22,458 bases of DNA, from IMG/VR virus record IMGVR_UViG_3300044628_001144, positions 1 to 22,458 of that record; one strand, given 5' to 3'. How positions within the stretch are numbered: position 1 is the first letter of the stretch; every line of letters begins with the position of its first letter. The position numbers and the translations under genes were made by a program. Source of the DNA: a virus. Positions 1 to 6,702 of this stretch are shown here, one piece after another. The notes beneath the pieces are model-generated. The model did not search any database, was not told the origin of the DNA, and worked only from the letters and a program-made list of their open reading frames with translations.

Positions 1-1
1 A

Positions 2-214
2 ATTACAGATGATGCAACTACCATTATGGCATTAACACCAATTCATGATGCAGATGATGGCGATGGCGAATTTACAGTTTCTCTAGAGGCATCAGAATCA
101 GTATCTCTTCAAACAGGAGACATCTTCGACATACAACTTTCTTCTGCTGGTAATCTTCAGGTCTGGACAGTTGCCCAGGGTAGTATGGTTATCCTAGAAG
201 ACGTAACAGATTAA
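2..214 (+). CDS. partial CDS, C-terminal end of a small beta-rich phage structural protein
   Basis: The frame is open from the window edge (reading begins ITDDATTIM at base 2) to TAA at 212-214, so the first Met at 26 is probably internal and the true start lies upstream. The visible 70 residues alternate polar and hydrophobic residues and contain the pattern ESVSLQTGDIFDIQL followed by VWTVAQGSMVILEDVT. This resembles the end of small beta-sandwich domains found in phage baseplate, neck or fibre-adaptor proteins; that comparison is from memory of the pattern, not a search. Its stop overlaps the next start by one base (TAATG), so the two are translationally linked. Function is otherwise unknown. 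Confidence 0.6.
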   Translation: MTDDATTIMALTPIHDADDGDGEFTVSLEASESVSLQTGDIFDIQLSSAGNLQVWTVAQGSMVILEDVTD

Positions 215-438
215 TGGCAAAAGCAGTCCTGTCCAACAAGGGCGCCAATAAAACAAAAAGTATAACTTTAGAAAATTATTCAATTACAAAGATTGTTCCA
301 GAAACAAGAGTTGTAAAAATTAATGATGTTTTACCGTTTCGCATAAAGTTTATTAACATTGGGATTGAGGGGTATAGTTCTACTAACCCCCCTCCAATTC
401 CACTGCAAGTAATTGGATACAGTAACTACATTTTATAG
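214..438 (+). CDS. conserved small protein of unknown function, probably structural
   Basis: This 74-aa protein has a basic N-terminus (MAKAVLSNKGANKTK) followed by a beta-type segment ending in a Pro-rich stretch, IGIEGYSSTNPPPIPLQVIG, and the hydrophobic end YSNYIL. There is no signal peptide or membrane segment. The start overlaps the stop of the preceding gene (TAATG), and a glycosyltransferase gene begins 11 bases after its stop. The tight coupling to an apparent beta-sandwich protein suggests a virion or tail-associated role, but no function can be assigned from the sequence. Confidence 0.6.
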   Translation: MAKAVLSNKGANKTKSITLENYSITKIVPETRVVKINDVLPFRIKFINIGIEGYSSTNPPPIPLQVIGYSNYIL

Positions 439-449
439 ATAGGAGAATT

Positions 450-1163
450 ATGGCTCATATTACGTTAGCCACACCAATGTATGGTGGTGTCTGTAGTGGT
501 GCTTTTATGAAAAGTGTTTTACAATTGGCTCAGGCAGTTTCTAATTCAGGGCACCAACTTAATTTTATTGATCTTTCTAATGAATCTTTAATTACTAGAG
601 CAAGAAATACTTTGACAGAAATGTTTTTAAGAAGTATGAGCGATTATCTTTTATTTATAGATGCGGATCAAGGGTTTGACGCACAGGCTGTCGTAAGAAT
701 GATAGATGAAAATGTAGACCTTATTGGCGCAGCAGTACCAATGAAGGCCATTAATTGGGCAAGAGTTAAAAAGGCCGTTCTAGATGGTAAAGAAAACTTA
801 GATGAGCACACTGCAATATTTAATGTAAATATGAACAAAGAACAAAGAAAAATGTTAAAAGAAAATCCAAATACCATAGCAGAGGTTGATTACATGGGCA
901 CTGGCTTAATGCTAATATCCAGGAATGTTTTTGAAACAATTAAAAAAGACATTAAACAATATAGGTGCGATCAACCACAGATTGGTAGCATTGTTTTTGG
1001 AGACCCAATATATGATTTTTGGCAAACAACAATTGATGACGAAAGCGAAAGACTGCTATCTGAAGATTATCAATTTTGTAAACTATGGAAAGAAAGTGGT
1101 GGAAAAATTTATCTTGCGCCATACGTGAGGGTGTCCCATGCTGGAACATACTGGTTTAAATAA
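450..1163 (+). CDS. GT-A fold glycosyltransferase (GT2-like)
   Basis: A 237-aa putative glycosyltransferase, expected to transfer a sugar from a nucleotide-sugar donor. The start follows a good ribosome site (ATAGGAGAATT). The N-terminus has a beta strand with ITLATPMYGG, then NESLITRARNTL, then YLLFIDADQGF, where D71-A-D73 fits the DxD metal/nucleotide-binding motif of GT-A enzymes. Near the C-terminus SEDYQFCKLW (acidic, candidate catalytic region) is followed by GGKIYLAPYVRVSHAG, a usual end for phage and bacterial GT2-type enzymes. Its last 26 bases overlap the GT25 gene. Setting among fibre genes suggests it glycosylates virion or host surface components; the substrate is not visible. 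Confidence 0.8.
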   Translation: MAHITLATPMYGGVCSGAFMKSVLQLAQAVSNSGHQLNFIDLSNESLITRARNTLTEMFLRSMSDYLLFIDADQGFDAQAVVRMIDENVDLIGAAVPMKAINWARVKKAVLDGKENLDEHTAIFNVNMNKEQRKMLKENPNTIAEVDYMGTGLMLISRNVFETIKKDIKQYRCDQPQIGSIVFGDPIYDFWQTTIDDESERLLSEDYQFCKLWKESGGKIYLAPYVRVSHAGTYWFK

Positions 1164-1887
1164 ATTAAAGGGGTTCTCCCCAATATATGTGATTAATCTT
1201 GAGTCTAAGACAGACAGGCTAGACTATATAAAAAATCATTTTGAAAAGTATGAAATAAAAGATTATAAAATTATTACAGCCTATGATGGTGACACTTTTG
1301 ATTTTGATAAAATTGTTTTTGAAAAAGATAAACTTCAGTTGGCAAAAAATGAATTAGGGGCAACTATCTCGCATCTTGAAACAATCAAACATTGGCTAGA
1401 GACTTCAGATTCTGAATATGCAATTATTACTGAAGACGATTTAAGTTTAGAGACTGTAGATTTTTGGAATTTTGAATTTTCTAATTTTGTAGAATCAATA
1501 AAAAAACCATACGACATGTTACAACTTTGCATTATTCATAACTATAGGGTCAATCCATCCTTACATATGAAAGAAAAAAGAGACTGGTCTGCAGCATGCT
1601 ATTTAATTAAAAGAAATAGGGCAGAAGCCTTATTAAAGAAATATTTTATTGATGGAAAATATGTTTTGCCAAGTTCACGAGCAGCATTAGCAGATATTTT
1701 GATATACGAAGGTTGCAAAACCTTATCTATTCCACTTTTTACTTACACAATGGATTATGGCTCTTCAATTAATTTGGAGTTTGATAAGACCGCAGAAGAA
1801 ACTGGCAAGTTCTCTATTCACACAACATCAAAAGAACAAACCTTGGACTATTGGAGAAACCATGAAATACCCAAACTGGTTTTCTAG
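1138..1887 (+). CDS. glycosyltransferase family 25 (LPS/collagen galactosyltransferase-type)
   Basis: The 249-aa protein has the GT25 layout: an N-terminal PIYVINLESKTDR motif (residues about 15-27), an ELGATISHLETIKHWLE segment like the family's G-x-x-x-SH block, then YAIITEDDLSLE with E99-D100-D101 as the EDD metal/donor motif, and a C-terminal WSAACYLIKRNRAEALL block. GT25 enzymes add a sugar, often galactose, to lipooligosaccharide or to protein hydroxylysine. The chosen start overlaps the upstream GT gene by 26 nt; no internal Met gives a better fit, as the PIYVINL block begins at residue 15. It is coupled to the methyltransferase downstream by another 26-nt overlap, suggesting one glycan-modifying pathway. 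Confidence 0.85.
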   Translation: MLEHTGLNKLKGFSPIYVINLESKTDRLDYIKNHFEKYEIKDYKIITAYDGDTFDFDKIVFEKDKLQLAKNELGATISHLETIKHWLETSDSEYAIITEDDLSLETVDFWNFEFSNFVESIKKPYDMLQLCIIHNYRVNPSLHMKEKRDWSAACYLIKRNRAEALLKKYFIDGKYVLPSSRAALADILIYEGCKTLSIPLFTYTMDYGSSINLEFDKTAEETGKFSIHTTSKEQTLDYWRNHEIPKLVF

Positions 1888-2425
1888 CAACATTCAAATA
1901 TTTGAAAAATTTTTAAACAAGTATAAAGACCTTCCAAATGTTAATTTTTTACAAATTGGCGTATACCTTGGTCATGGCTCTGAATGGCTGTTAAAAAATA
2001 TATTAACAGACAAAACATCAAGCCTTACAGACATAGATACTTGGAAAGGCTCAAAAGAAAAAATTCACACAGAATTTGACTGGGATGAAATTGAGTCAAT
2101 GTATGATGAAAAAATGAGCCAGTTCCCGAATTCTATAAAGATCAAAAAAGATAGCAAAGAATACCTATCTTCTTCTGATGCAGAGTTTGACTTTATATAT
2201 ATAGATGGAGATCATTCAGCAGAAGGTGTTTACAATGATGCAATTTTAGCATTCCCGCTTTTAAAATCAGGAGGAATCCTTGCGTTTGATGATTACGGAT
2301 GGGAGCACCCAAGTCGAAATGTTGACTTAAAACCTTTAAATGGTATTGATAGGTTTTTAAAAAACAACGAACTTAGAATTAAAATTTTACAAAAAGGGTA
2401 TCAAGTTTGGATTGAAAAACTGTAA
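1862..2425 (+). CDS. class I SAM-dependent methyltransferase (Methyltransf_24-like)
   Basis: A 187-aa putative methyltransferase. The frame is open further upstream, but the Met at 1862 is chosen because GGAG lies at 1853-1856, a usual distance, and the residues before it are a shadow of the GT25 gene. VNFLQIGVYLGHGSEWLL (residues 27-44) is the Rossmann motif I (G33-x-x-x-G37-x-G39) that binds S-adenosylmethionine, LTDIDTW is the motif II acidic strand end, FDFIYIDGDHS (109-119) is motif IV, and LLKSGGILAFDDYGW is motif V/VI. The DGDH pattern is shared with small-molecule and sugar methyltransferases often found next to glycosyltransferases. It probably methylates a sugar or glycan made or moved by the two neighbours; the substrate is inferred. 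Confidence 0.8.
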   Translation: MKYPNWFSSNIQIFEKFLNKYKDLPNVNFLQIGVYLGHGSEWLLKNILTDKTSSLTDIDTWKGSKEKIHTEFDWDEIESMYDEKMSQFPNSIKIKKDSKEYLSSSDAEFDFIYIDGDHSAEGVYNDAILAFPLLKSGGILAFDDYGWEHPSRNVDLKPLNGIDRFLKNNELRIKILQKGYQVWIEKL

Positions 2426-2433
2426 TAAAATAA

Positions 2434-2442
2434 TGTTATAAT
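2434..2442 (+). promoter_or_regulatory. extended -10 promoter, probably giving a leaderless transcript
   Basis: TGT followed by a perfect TATAAT at 2437-2442. A possible -35 (TTGAAA at 2412-2417) sits 19 nt upstream. The next ATG is at 2449, seven bases past the -10, where transcription would normally begin, and no Shine-Dalgarno lies between, so the message may have no 5' leader. Confidence 0.65.
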
Positions 2443-2448
2443 AATGCC

Positions 2449-2895
2449 ATGGCAATCATATCAATCCCAAATGTAAAGAATTTGTTCCAAACAGGTGACC
2501 GCCCTACACAGGCCGATTACATAAATCTTATTGATACTACTGCATCCCAAGCAACAAGTTTAGGGTCTGCGGGTAACAATGATAATACTATTAATGGTAT
2601 TGAAAATTTAACCACAATAGACAGTTTCAGTGCAACTGAATGGCGAATGGTTAAATATCTGATAGCAATTTCAAAGACTTCTGCTGGCGATAATAAATTT
2701 TATGCCACAGAGATGACAATACTTGTAGATGGAAGCGACATTTCCGTAAGCGAGTACGGCACGATAGACAATGATGGGAATATTGGCACCATAAGCGTCT
2801 CTAGAAGTGGAAACACTGTTTATTTAACAGTAGACCCAGACATATCAATCCGCCCGATCACCGTACGTTACGCACGTATGGGACTTAAGGCATAA
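2449..2895 (+). CDS. tail-associated structural protein sharing a C-terminal beta domain with the next gene
   Basis: A 148-aa protein. Residues 1-35 (MAIISIPNVKNLFQTGDRPT, then a short helix ADYINLIDTTASQA) look like an attachment region. Residues about 58-148 form a beta-rich domain: EWRMVKYLIAIS, then ISVSEYGTIDNDGNIGTI, then a strand-rich end. This domain aligns by eye with the C-terminus of the adjacent fibre (AEYLVKVAYG and IAITEYAIVGTNGSASTI), so the two genes share a module. The start has no Shine-Dalgarno but lies directly behind a perfect extended -10. A role as a short fibre or fibre-tip protein is inferred from the module and the neighbours. Confidence 0.65.
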   Translation: MAIISIPNVKNLFQTGDRPTQADYINLIDTTASQATSLGSAGNNDNTINGIENLTTIDSFSATEWRMVKYLIAISKTSAGDNKFYATEMTILVDGSDISVSEYGTIDNDGNIGTISVSRSGNTVYLTVDPDISIRPITVRYARMGLKA

Positions 2896-2910
2896 CCTAG
2901 GAGATACAAA

Positions 2911-4386
2911 ATGGCAACAGTAACAAAAGATTTTAAAGTTAAATATGGTCTAATCGTTGAAGGTGCGACAGCAACCGTTAACGGAAATGACGTTCTTACA
3001 AAATCAGCAGGAGACACAACTTACATACAGGGACTTATTGGTGGAGTAGCAAACTCAGCATCAGTAGCAAATGCTATTGTACTTCGTGATGGCAACAAAA
3101 ACTTTGCTGCAAACGTAATTACAGCAGATCTTGTTGGAGATGTAACTGGTCAAGTATCAGACATTTCAAACTTTGATACTGATGATTTATCAGAAGGAAC
3201 TTCAAACCTTTACTTTACAAATGCACGTTCAAAGTCTGCAACAGCAGATCTTTTAACTGGTGCAACTCTAACAAACATTACAATTACAGGATCAGGTTCA
3301 GGACTTACTATCTCTGCAGAAAACGGTGTAGCAGATTCTGATACTGACGACCTAACAGAAGGTACAACAAACCTTTACTTTACAAATGCACGTGCCCAAG
3401 CAGCACTTGCTGGATCATACGATCTTGCAGGCGCAGCAGCAAATGCATTATCAGATGCACAAGATTATGCAGATGAAGCAGCAGCCAACGCTGTAGCAGC
3501 AATTGTTGATTCAGCACCAGATTTGCTTAATACTCTTAATGAATTAGCAAACGCAATTGGTGATGACGCAAACTTTGCTGTAACACTTGCTAACTCAGTT
3601 GCATTAAAGCAAAACATTTTAACTGCAGGGTCAAACATTGATATTACAGGAAATACAATTTCTGTAACTAGCCTTGACACAGATGATGTTTCAGAAGGTG
3701 CTTCTAATCTTTACTTCTCAAATGCTCGTGCACAAGCAGCAACTGCAGCATCATATGACGCAGCAGGAACCGCAGCAAATGCAATCGCAGCACTTGACAC
3801 AGACGATATTGAAGAAGGAGCAAGTAACCTTTATTTCTCAAATGCTCGTTCAAAGTCAGCAGCAGCAGATCTTTTAACTGGTGCAACACTTTCAAACATT
3901 ACAATAACAGGCTCAGGCGCAGGACTTACTATTACCGCTGAAAACGGTGTAGGAGATTCTGATACTGATGATTTAGTAGAAGGAACTTCAAACCTTTACT
4001 TCTCAAATGCTCGTGCAGTATCTGCTCTTGAAGCAGTTGTTCCAAACTTTGTAGCAGTTGAGTTATCCTCAGTTGCTAAGCAGGTTGCAGCACAACTATC
4101 AGCACCAACAGCAGGAATTCAAGTAGCACATTCTTTTGCAAAGGCTGAATATCGTTCAGCAGAATACCTTGTAAAGGTTGCTTACGGAGCACACACTGAA
4201 ATTTCAAAGGTCCTTTTGACACTTGATACTTCAGATAACATTGCAATCACTGAATACGCAATTGTTGGAACCAATGGTTCAGCATCAACAATTTCAGCAA
4301 GTATTTCAGGAGCAGATGTCCGACTCAATGTAACAACTGCTAATAACAGTTCAACAGTAACAGTTGTCGGAACACTAGTAGCGTAA
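2911..4386 (+). CDS. tail fibre protein with five DTDD-type repeats
   Basis: A 491-aa Ala/Thr/Ser/Asn-rich fibre protein, with AGGAGA at 2899-2904 as ribosome site. The N-terminus, MATVTKDFKVKYGLIV, is nearly repeated at the start of the gene at 4416. Five copies of D-T-D-D-x-x-E-G-x-x-NLYF-[TS]-NAR begin at residues 89, 144, 256, 296 and 351; such repeats are common in phage fibre and structural shafts. A segment with LLNTLNELANAIGDDANFA recurs in the 4919 fibre. The C-terminal domain (about residues 413-491) matches that of the 2449 protein and is likely the tip or chaperone-like end. It ends with tandem stops TAATAA. The receptor is unknown. Confidence 0.8.
   Translation: MATVTKDFKVKYGLIVEGATATVNGNDVLTKSAGDTTYIQGLIGGVANSASVANAIVLRDGNKNFAANVITADLVGDVTGQVSDISNFDTDDLSEGTSNLYFTNARSKSATADLLTGATLTNITITGSGSGLTISAENGVADSDTDDLTEGTTNLYFTNARAQAALAGSYDLAGAAANALSDAQDYADEAAANAVAAIVDSAPDLLNTLNELANAIGDDANFAVTLANSVALKQNILTAGSNIDITGNTISVTSLDTDDVSEGASNLYFSNARAQAATAASYDAAGTAANAIAALDTDDIEEGASNLYFSNARSKSAAADLLTGATLSNITITGSGAGLTITAENGVGDSDTDDLVEGTSNLYFSNARAVSALEAVVPNFVAVELSSVAKQVAAQLSAPTAGIQVAHSFAKAEYRSAEYLVKVAYGAHTEISKVLLTLDTSDNIAITEYAIVGTNGSASTISASISGADVRLNVTTANNSSTVTVVGTLVA
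3175..4014 (+). repeat. degenerate tandem DTDD/NLYFxNAR coding repeats
   Basis: Five repeat units begin at 3175, 3340, 3676, 3796 and 3961. Two 165-bp units (3175-3339 and 3796-3960) encode 55-residue modules that differ at only 9 positions by my count, while the third unit is a shorter 40-residue form and the second has a long helical insertion. The pattern indicates growth of the fibre shaft by duplication and recombination. Confidence 0.8.
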
Positions 4387-4415
4387 TAAAAAATAACTAA
4401 AAACGGGGGAGATAA

Positions 4416-4871
4416 ATGGCAACAGTAGAAAAAGACTTTAAGATCAAAAATGGCCTTATTGTTACTGCTGGCGGTAGTTTTGGAAATGCTGTAGTAGTTG
4501 GAACTCCAACTGAAAGCACCCATGCAACCACTAAAGCATATGTTGATTCAGTAACTGGCGCAATGCCAGCATCATCAACTGCCCCCGTTTCTCCAACAAA
4601 TGGACAACTATGGTTTGATACGTTAACATCTCGAGTCAACGTTTATTACAATGGTTCTTGGATTACAATTGCAACAATTGATGATACACAAACACTACCA
4701 GATCACATTCACGATACAGCAATAGATGGAACTGGTTTTATAGTCAGCCAATTTATAAGTAGTGGATTTTATAATGCACCACAAGGAACACCACAAGATG
4801 CAGGATTACCATCAACATCATCTTGGACATTAACGTATGATGGCGGAACAGCAACAGATAATTTTAACTAA
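4416..4871 (+). CDS. short tail fibre-like protein
   Basis: A 151-aa protein with a strong ribosome site (GGGGGAG at 4405-4411). Its first 16 residues (MATVEKDFKIKNGLIV) repeat the N-terminus of the 491-aa fibre, suggesting a common docking region. TESTHATTKAYVDSVTG is the connector block found at the base of many phage fibres, and PTNGQLWFDTLTSRVNVYYN-type sequence is a common small fibre-repeat fold. The C-terminal 60 residues include a DHIHDTAIDGTG segment and a Gly/Ser/Thr-rich end. No enzymatic motif is seen. It may be a paralogue shortened from the larger fibre or an accessory fibre. Confidence 0.7.
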   Translation: MATVEKDFKIKNGLIVTAGGSFGNAVVVGTPTESTHATTKAYVDSVTGAMPASSTAPVSPTNGQLWFDTLTSRVNVYYNGSWITIATIDDTQTLPDHIHDTAIDGTGFIVSQFISSGFYNAPQGTPQDAGLPSTSSWTLTYDGGTATDNFN

Positions 4872-4878
4872 AATAATC

Positions 4879-4887
4879 TGTTATAAT
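4879..4887 (+). promoter_or_regulatory. extended -10 promoter upstream of Mtd-like fibre gene
   Basis: TGT followed by a perfect TATAAT at 4882-4887 in the 47-bp gap. Transcription would begin near 4894, giving a short leader that carries the AGGAGG ribosome site at 4904-4909, nine bases before the ATG at 4919. No clear -35 is seen. Confidence 0.65.
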
Positions 4888-4918
4888 TATACCCATAACC
4901 CCCAGGAGGAAATAAAAA

Positions 4919-6658
4919 ATGGCAACTAGAATGCAACAGCGCAGAGGTACAGCAGCACAATGGGCTGCAGCAAATCCAGTACTGGGCGCAGGAGAAATTG
5001 GCTTTGAAACAGATACCAACAAGTTTAAAGTAGGTAATGGAAGTACTGCATTTGCAAGCCTACAATATTTCGTAGATGCCTCCATTGTATTTGATTCATC
5101 AGAGGTTACTACTGCTATAAATAATGCAATTGATGCGGTTATCGACGCAGCACCAAACACACTAAATACTCTTAATGAGATTGCAGCAGCAATTGGAGAT
5201 GACGCAGGATTTGCAAATTCGATTACTCAAAATCTTGCAAACATCCAAAATGTTTTAACACAGCAAAGTAATACTAATTCTAGCCTTAGCAACTCTATTG
5301 CAAGCACAAATAATGCCTTGTCAGTACTTGATCAAGATCATTATGCAGTCAAAACTTCAGTTGAAAATCATGCTAACGCAACCTCAAATGTCCATGGTAT
5401 TATAAACGCTTTTACCTTAGTCTATGATGAAGATCTTGATGTAGTTTCTAATTCATTAGCAGGTCATGAATCAGCAACCTCAAATGTCCATGGTATCTCA
5501 AACGTATTTAGTCTAGTCTATGACGAAGATCTTGTTGCAGTTTCTAATTCATTAGCAGACCATGAATCAGGAAATACAAGCGTACATGGTATTTCAAATA
5601 CACTAAACCTTGTTTACACAAACGATTCACGTCTTTCAGATGAAAGAACTCCAGTTTCTGATTCTGTCACAACAGCAAAAATTGCAAATGCAGCAGTAAC
5701 TGGACCTAAGATTGCAGACAATGCAATTTCACAATCACATTTAAGTGATGACTCAGTTGGAACTAATGAACTTGGTGGCCTTTCTGTTACAACAGAAAAA
5801 CTTGCTAATGCAGCAGTAACTACTGCAAAAATTGCAGAAGGAGCAGTTACAAAGACTATGGTAGGGCTTTCAGATGTTGACAATACATCAGATGCAAATA
5901 AGCCAGTATCAAGTGCTACACAGACAGCCCTTGATCTTAAGGCTAATCTTGCAGGACCAACATTTACAGGAACAACAACAGTTGACGCTCTTACTGTAGA
6001 TGGAAATTTAACAGTAAATGGAAATACCTTTGCAGTATCATCAACGAGTATTACAGTTGAAGACAATATTCTTCAACTTGCTCACGAAAATCCAGCAAAT
6101 ACGATTGACCTTGGCCTTGTAGTTGCATACAATGATGGAACAGCAAAACACTCAGGATTAGTAAGAGACGCATCTGATGCTAAGTGGAAACTGTTTAAAG
6201 GCGTAACAACAGAGCCAACAACTACCATTGATTTTACAGAAGGGTCACTTGATGACATTAAAGTTGCTGCACTTGAGGCTACAACAGTAACCCCCTCATC
6301 TGGAGTAGTATTCCCAGACGGAACACAAACAAAAGAAGGCGTTCCTTCACGAACACCAATTATTTCAAAGACTGCTTCTTATACTCTTTCAGCAGAATCA
6401 GAAAGAGACTCATTAATTGAAGTAAGTTCAGAATCAGGAACAACAATCACCATCCCACTAAATAGCGCAGTTGCTTATCCAGTAGGAACCACATTGGATA
6501 TTCTACAGACTAACACTGGACAGGTTACAATTGCTGGCGATGCTGGAGTAACAGTAAATGCTACTCCTGGACTTAAACTTCGTACACGTTGGTCATCTGC
6601 AACATTATTTAAGAGAGCAGAAAACTCTTGGGTAGTCTTTGGAGATCTTTCAGCGTAA
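4919..6658 (+). CDS. tail fibre with Mtd-like N-terminal domain
   Basis: A 579-aa protein. Residues 1-52, with MQQRRGTAAQW, LGAGEIGFETDTNKFKVGNG and a following aromatic strand, match the N-terminal domain of phage major tropism determinant-type proteins, which trimerise and attach to the baseplate. Next comes an alpha-helical LNTLNEIAAAIGDDAGFA module shared with the 2911 fibre, then three 32-residue units with SNVHGISN and LVYDEDL, then AKIANAAVT / AKIAEGAVT shaft repeats. After these follow the fibre motif VDNTSDANKPVSSATQTAL, a GPTFTGTTTVDALTVDGNLT beta repeat, and a C-terminal head with VVFPDGTQTKEGVPSRTPI. No C-type lectin variable region is visible. Likely the main receptor-binding or side-fibre protein. 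Confidence 0.8.
   Translation: MATRMQQRRGTAAQWAAANPVLGAGEIGFETDTNKFKVGNGSTAFASLQYFVDASIVFDSSEVTTAINNAIDAVIDAAPNTLNTLNEIAAAIGDDAGFANSITQNLANIQNVLTQQSNTNSSLSNSIASTNNALSVLDQDHYAVKTSVENHANATSNVHGIINAFTLVYDEDLDVVSNSLAGHESATSNVHGISNVFSLVYDEDLVAVSNSLADHESGNTSVHGISNTLNLVYTNDSRLSDERTPVSDSVTTAKIANAAVTGPKIADNAISQSHLSDDSVGTNELGGLSVTTEKLANAAVTTAKIAEGAVTKTMVGLSDVDNTSDANKPVSSATQTALDLKANLAGPTFTGTTTVDALTVDGNLTVNGNTFAVSSTSITVEDNILQLAHENPANTIDLGLVVAYNDGTAKHSGLVRDASDAKWKLFKGVTTEPTTTIDFTEGSLDDIKVAALEATTVTPSSGVVFPDGTQTKEGVPSRTPIISKTASYTLSAESERDSLIEVSSESGTTITIPLNSAVAYPVGTTLDILQTNTGQVTIAGDAGVTVNATPGLKLRTRWSSATLFKRAENSWVVFGDLSA
5369..5656 (+). repeat. three 96-bp in-frame fibre repeats
   Basis: A 96-bp (32-residue) period is marked by CAT codons at 5369, 5465 and 5561. 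Each unit encodes H, then an S/N-rich stretch with VHGI, then LVYDEDL or a variant, then VSNSLA. The first two units are nearly identical in the block coding ATSNVHGI. The third has diverged toward LVYTNDSRLSDERTP. Confidence 0.75.
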
Positions 6659-6702
6659 TTGTTAGACAGGAAAAAAATTAATAAATAAGGGGAGAAGAGT
6701 TT

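Noticed and set aside
1757-1861. Longer N-terminus for the methyltransferase
   Set aside because: The extra 35 residues are an out-of-frame reading of the GT25 gene, and a ribosome site is correctly placed for the Met at 1862.
3175-4014. CRISPR-like regular repeats
   Set aside because: The repeats are in frame, encode fibre modules, are too long and divergent, and have no spacer structure.
5614-6066. 150-aa open frame on the - strand
   Set aside because: It lies wholly inside the Mtd-like fibre gene, has no ribosome site or promoter, and reads as a low-complexity mirror of the Ala/Thr-rich shaft codons.
4919-6658. Diversity-generating retroelement suggested by the Mtd-like N-terminus
   Set aside because: No reverse transcriptase gene, template repeat or C-type lectin variable region is visible in the window; the Mtd-like N-terminal domain also occurs in ordinary fibres.
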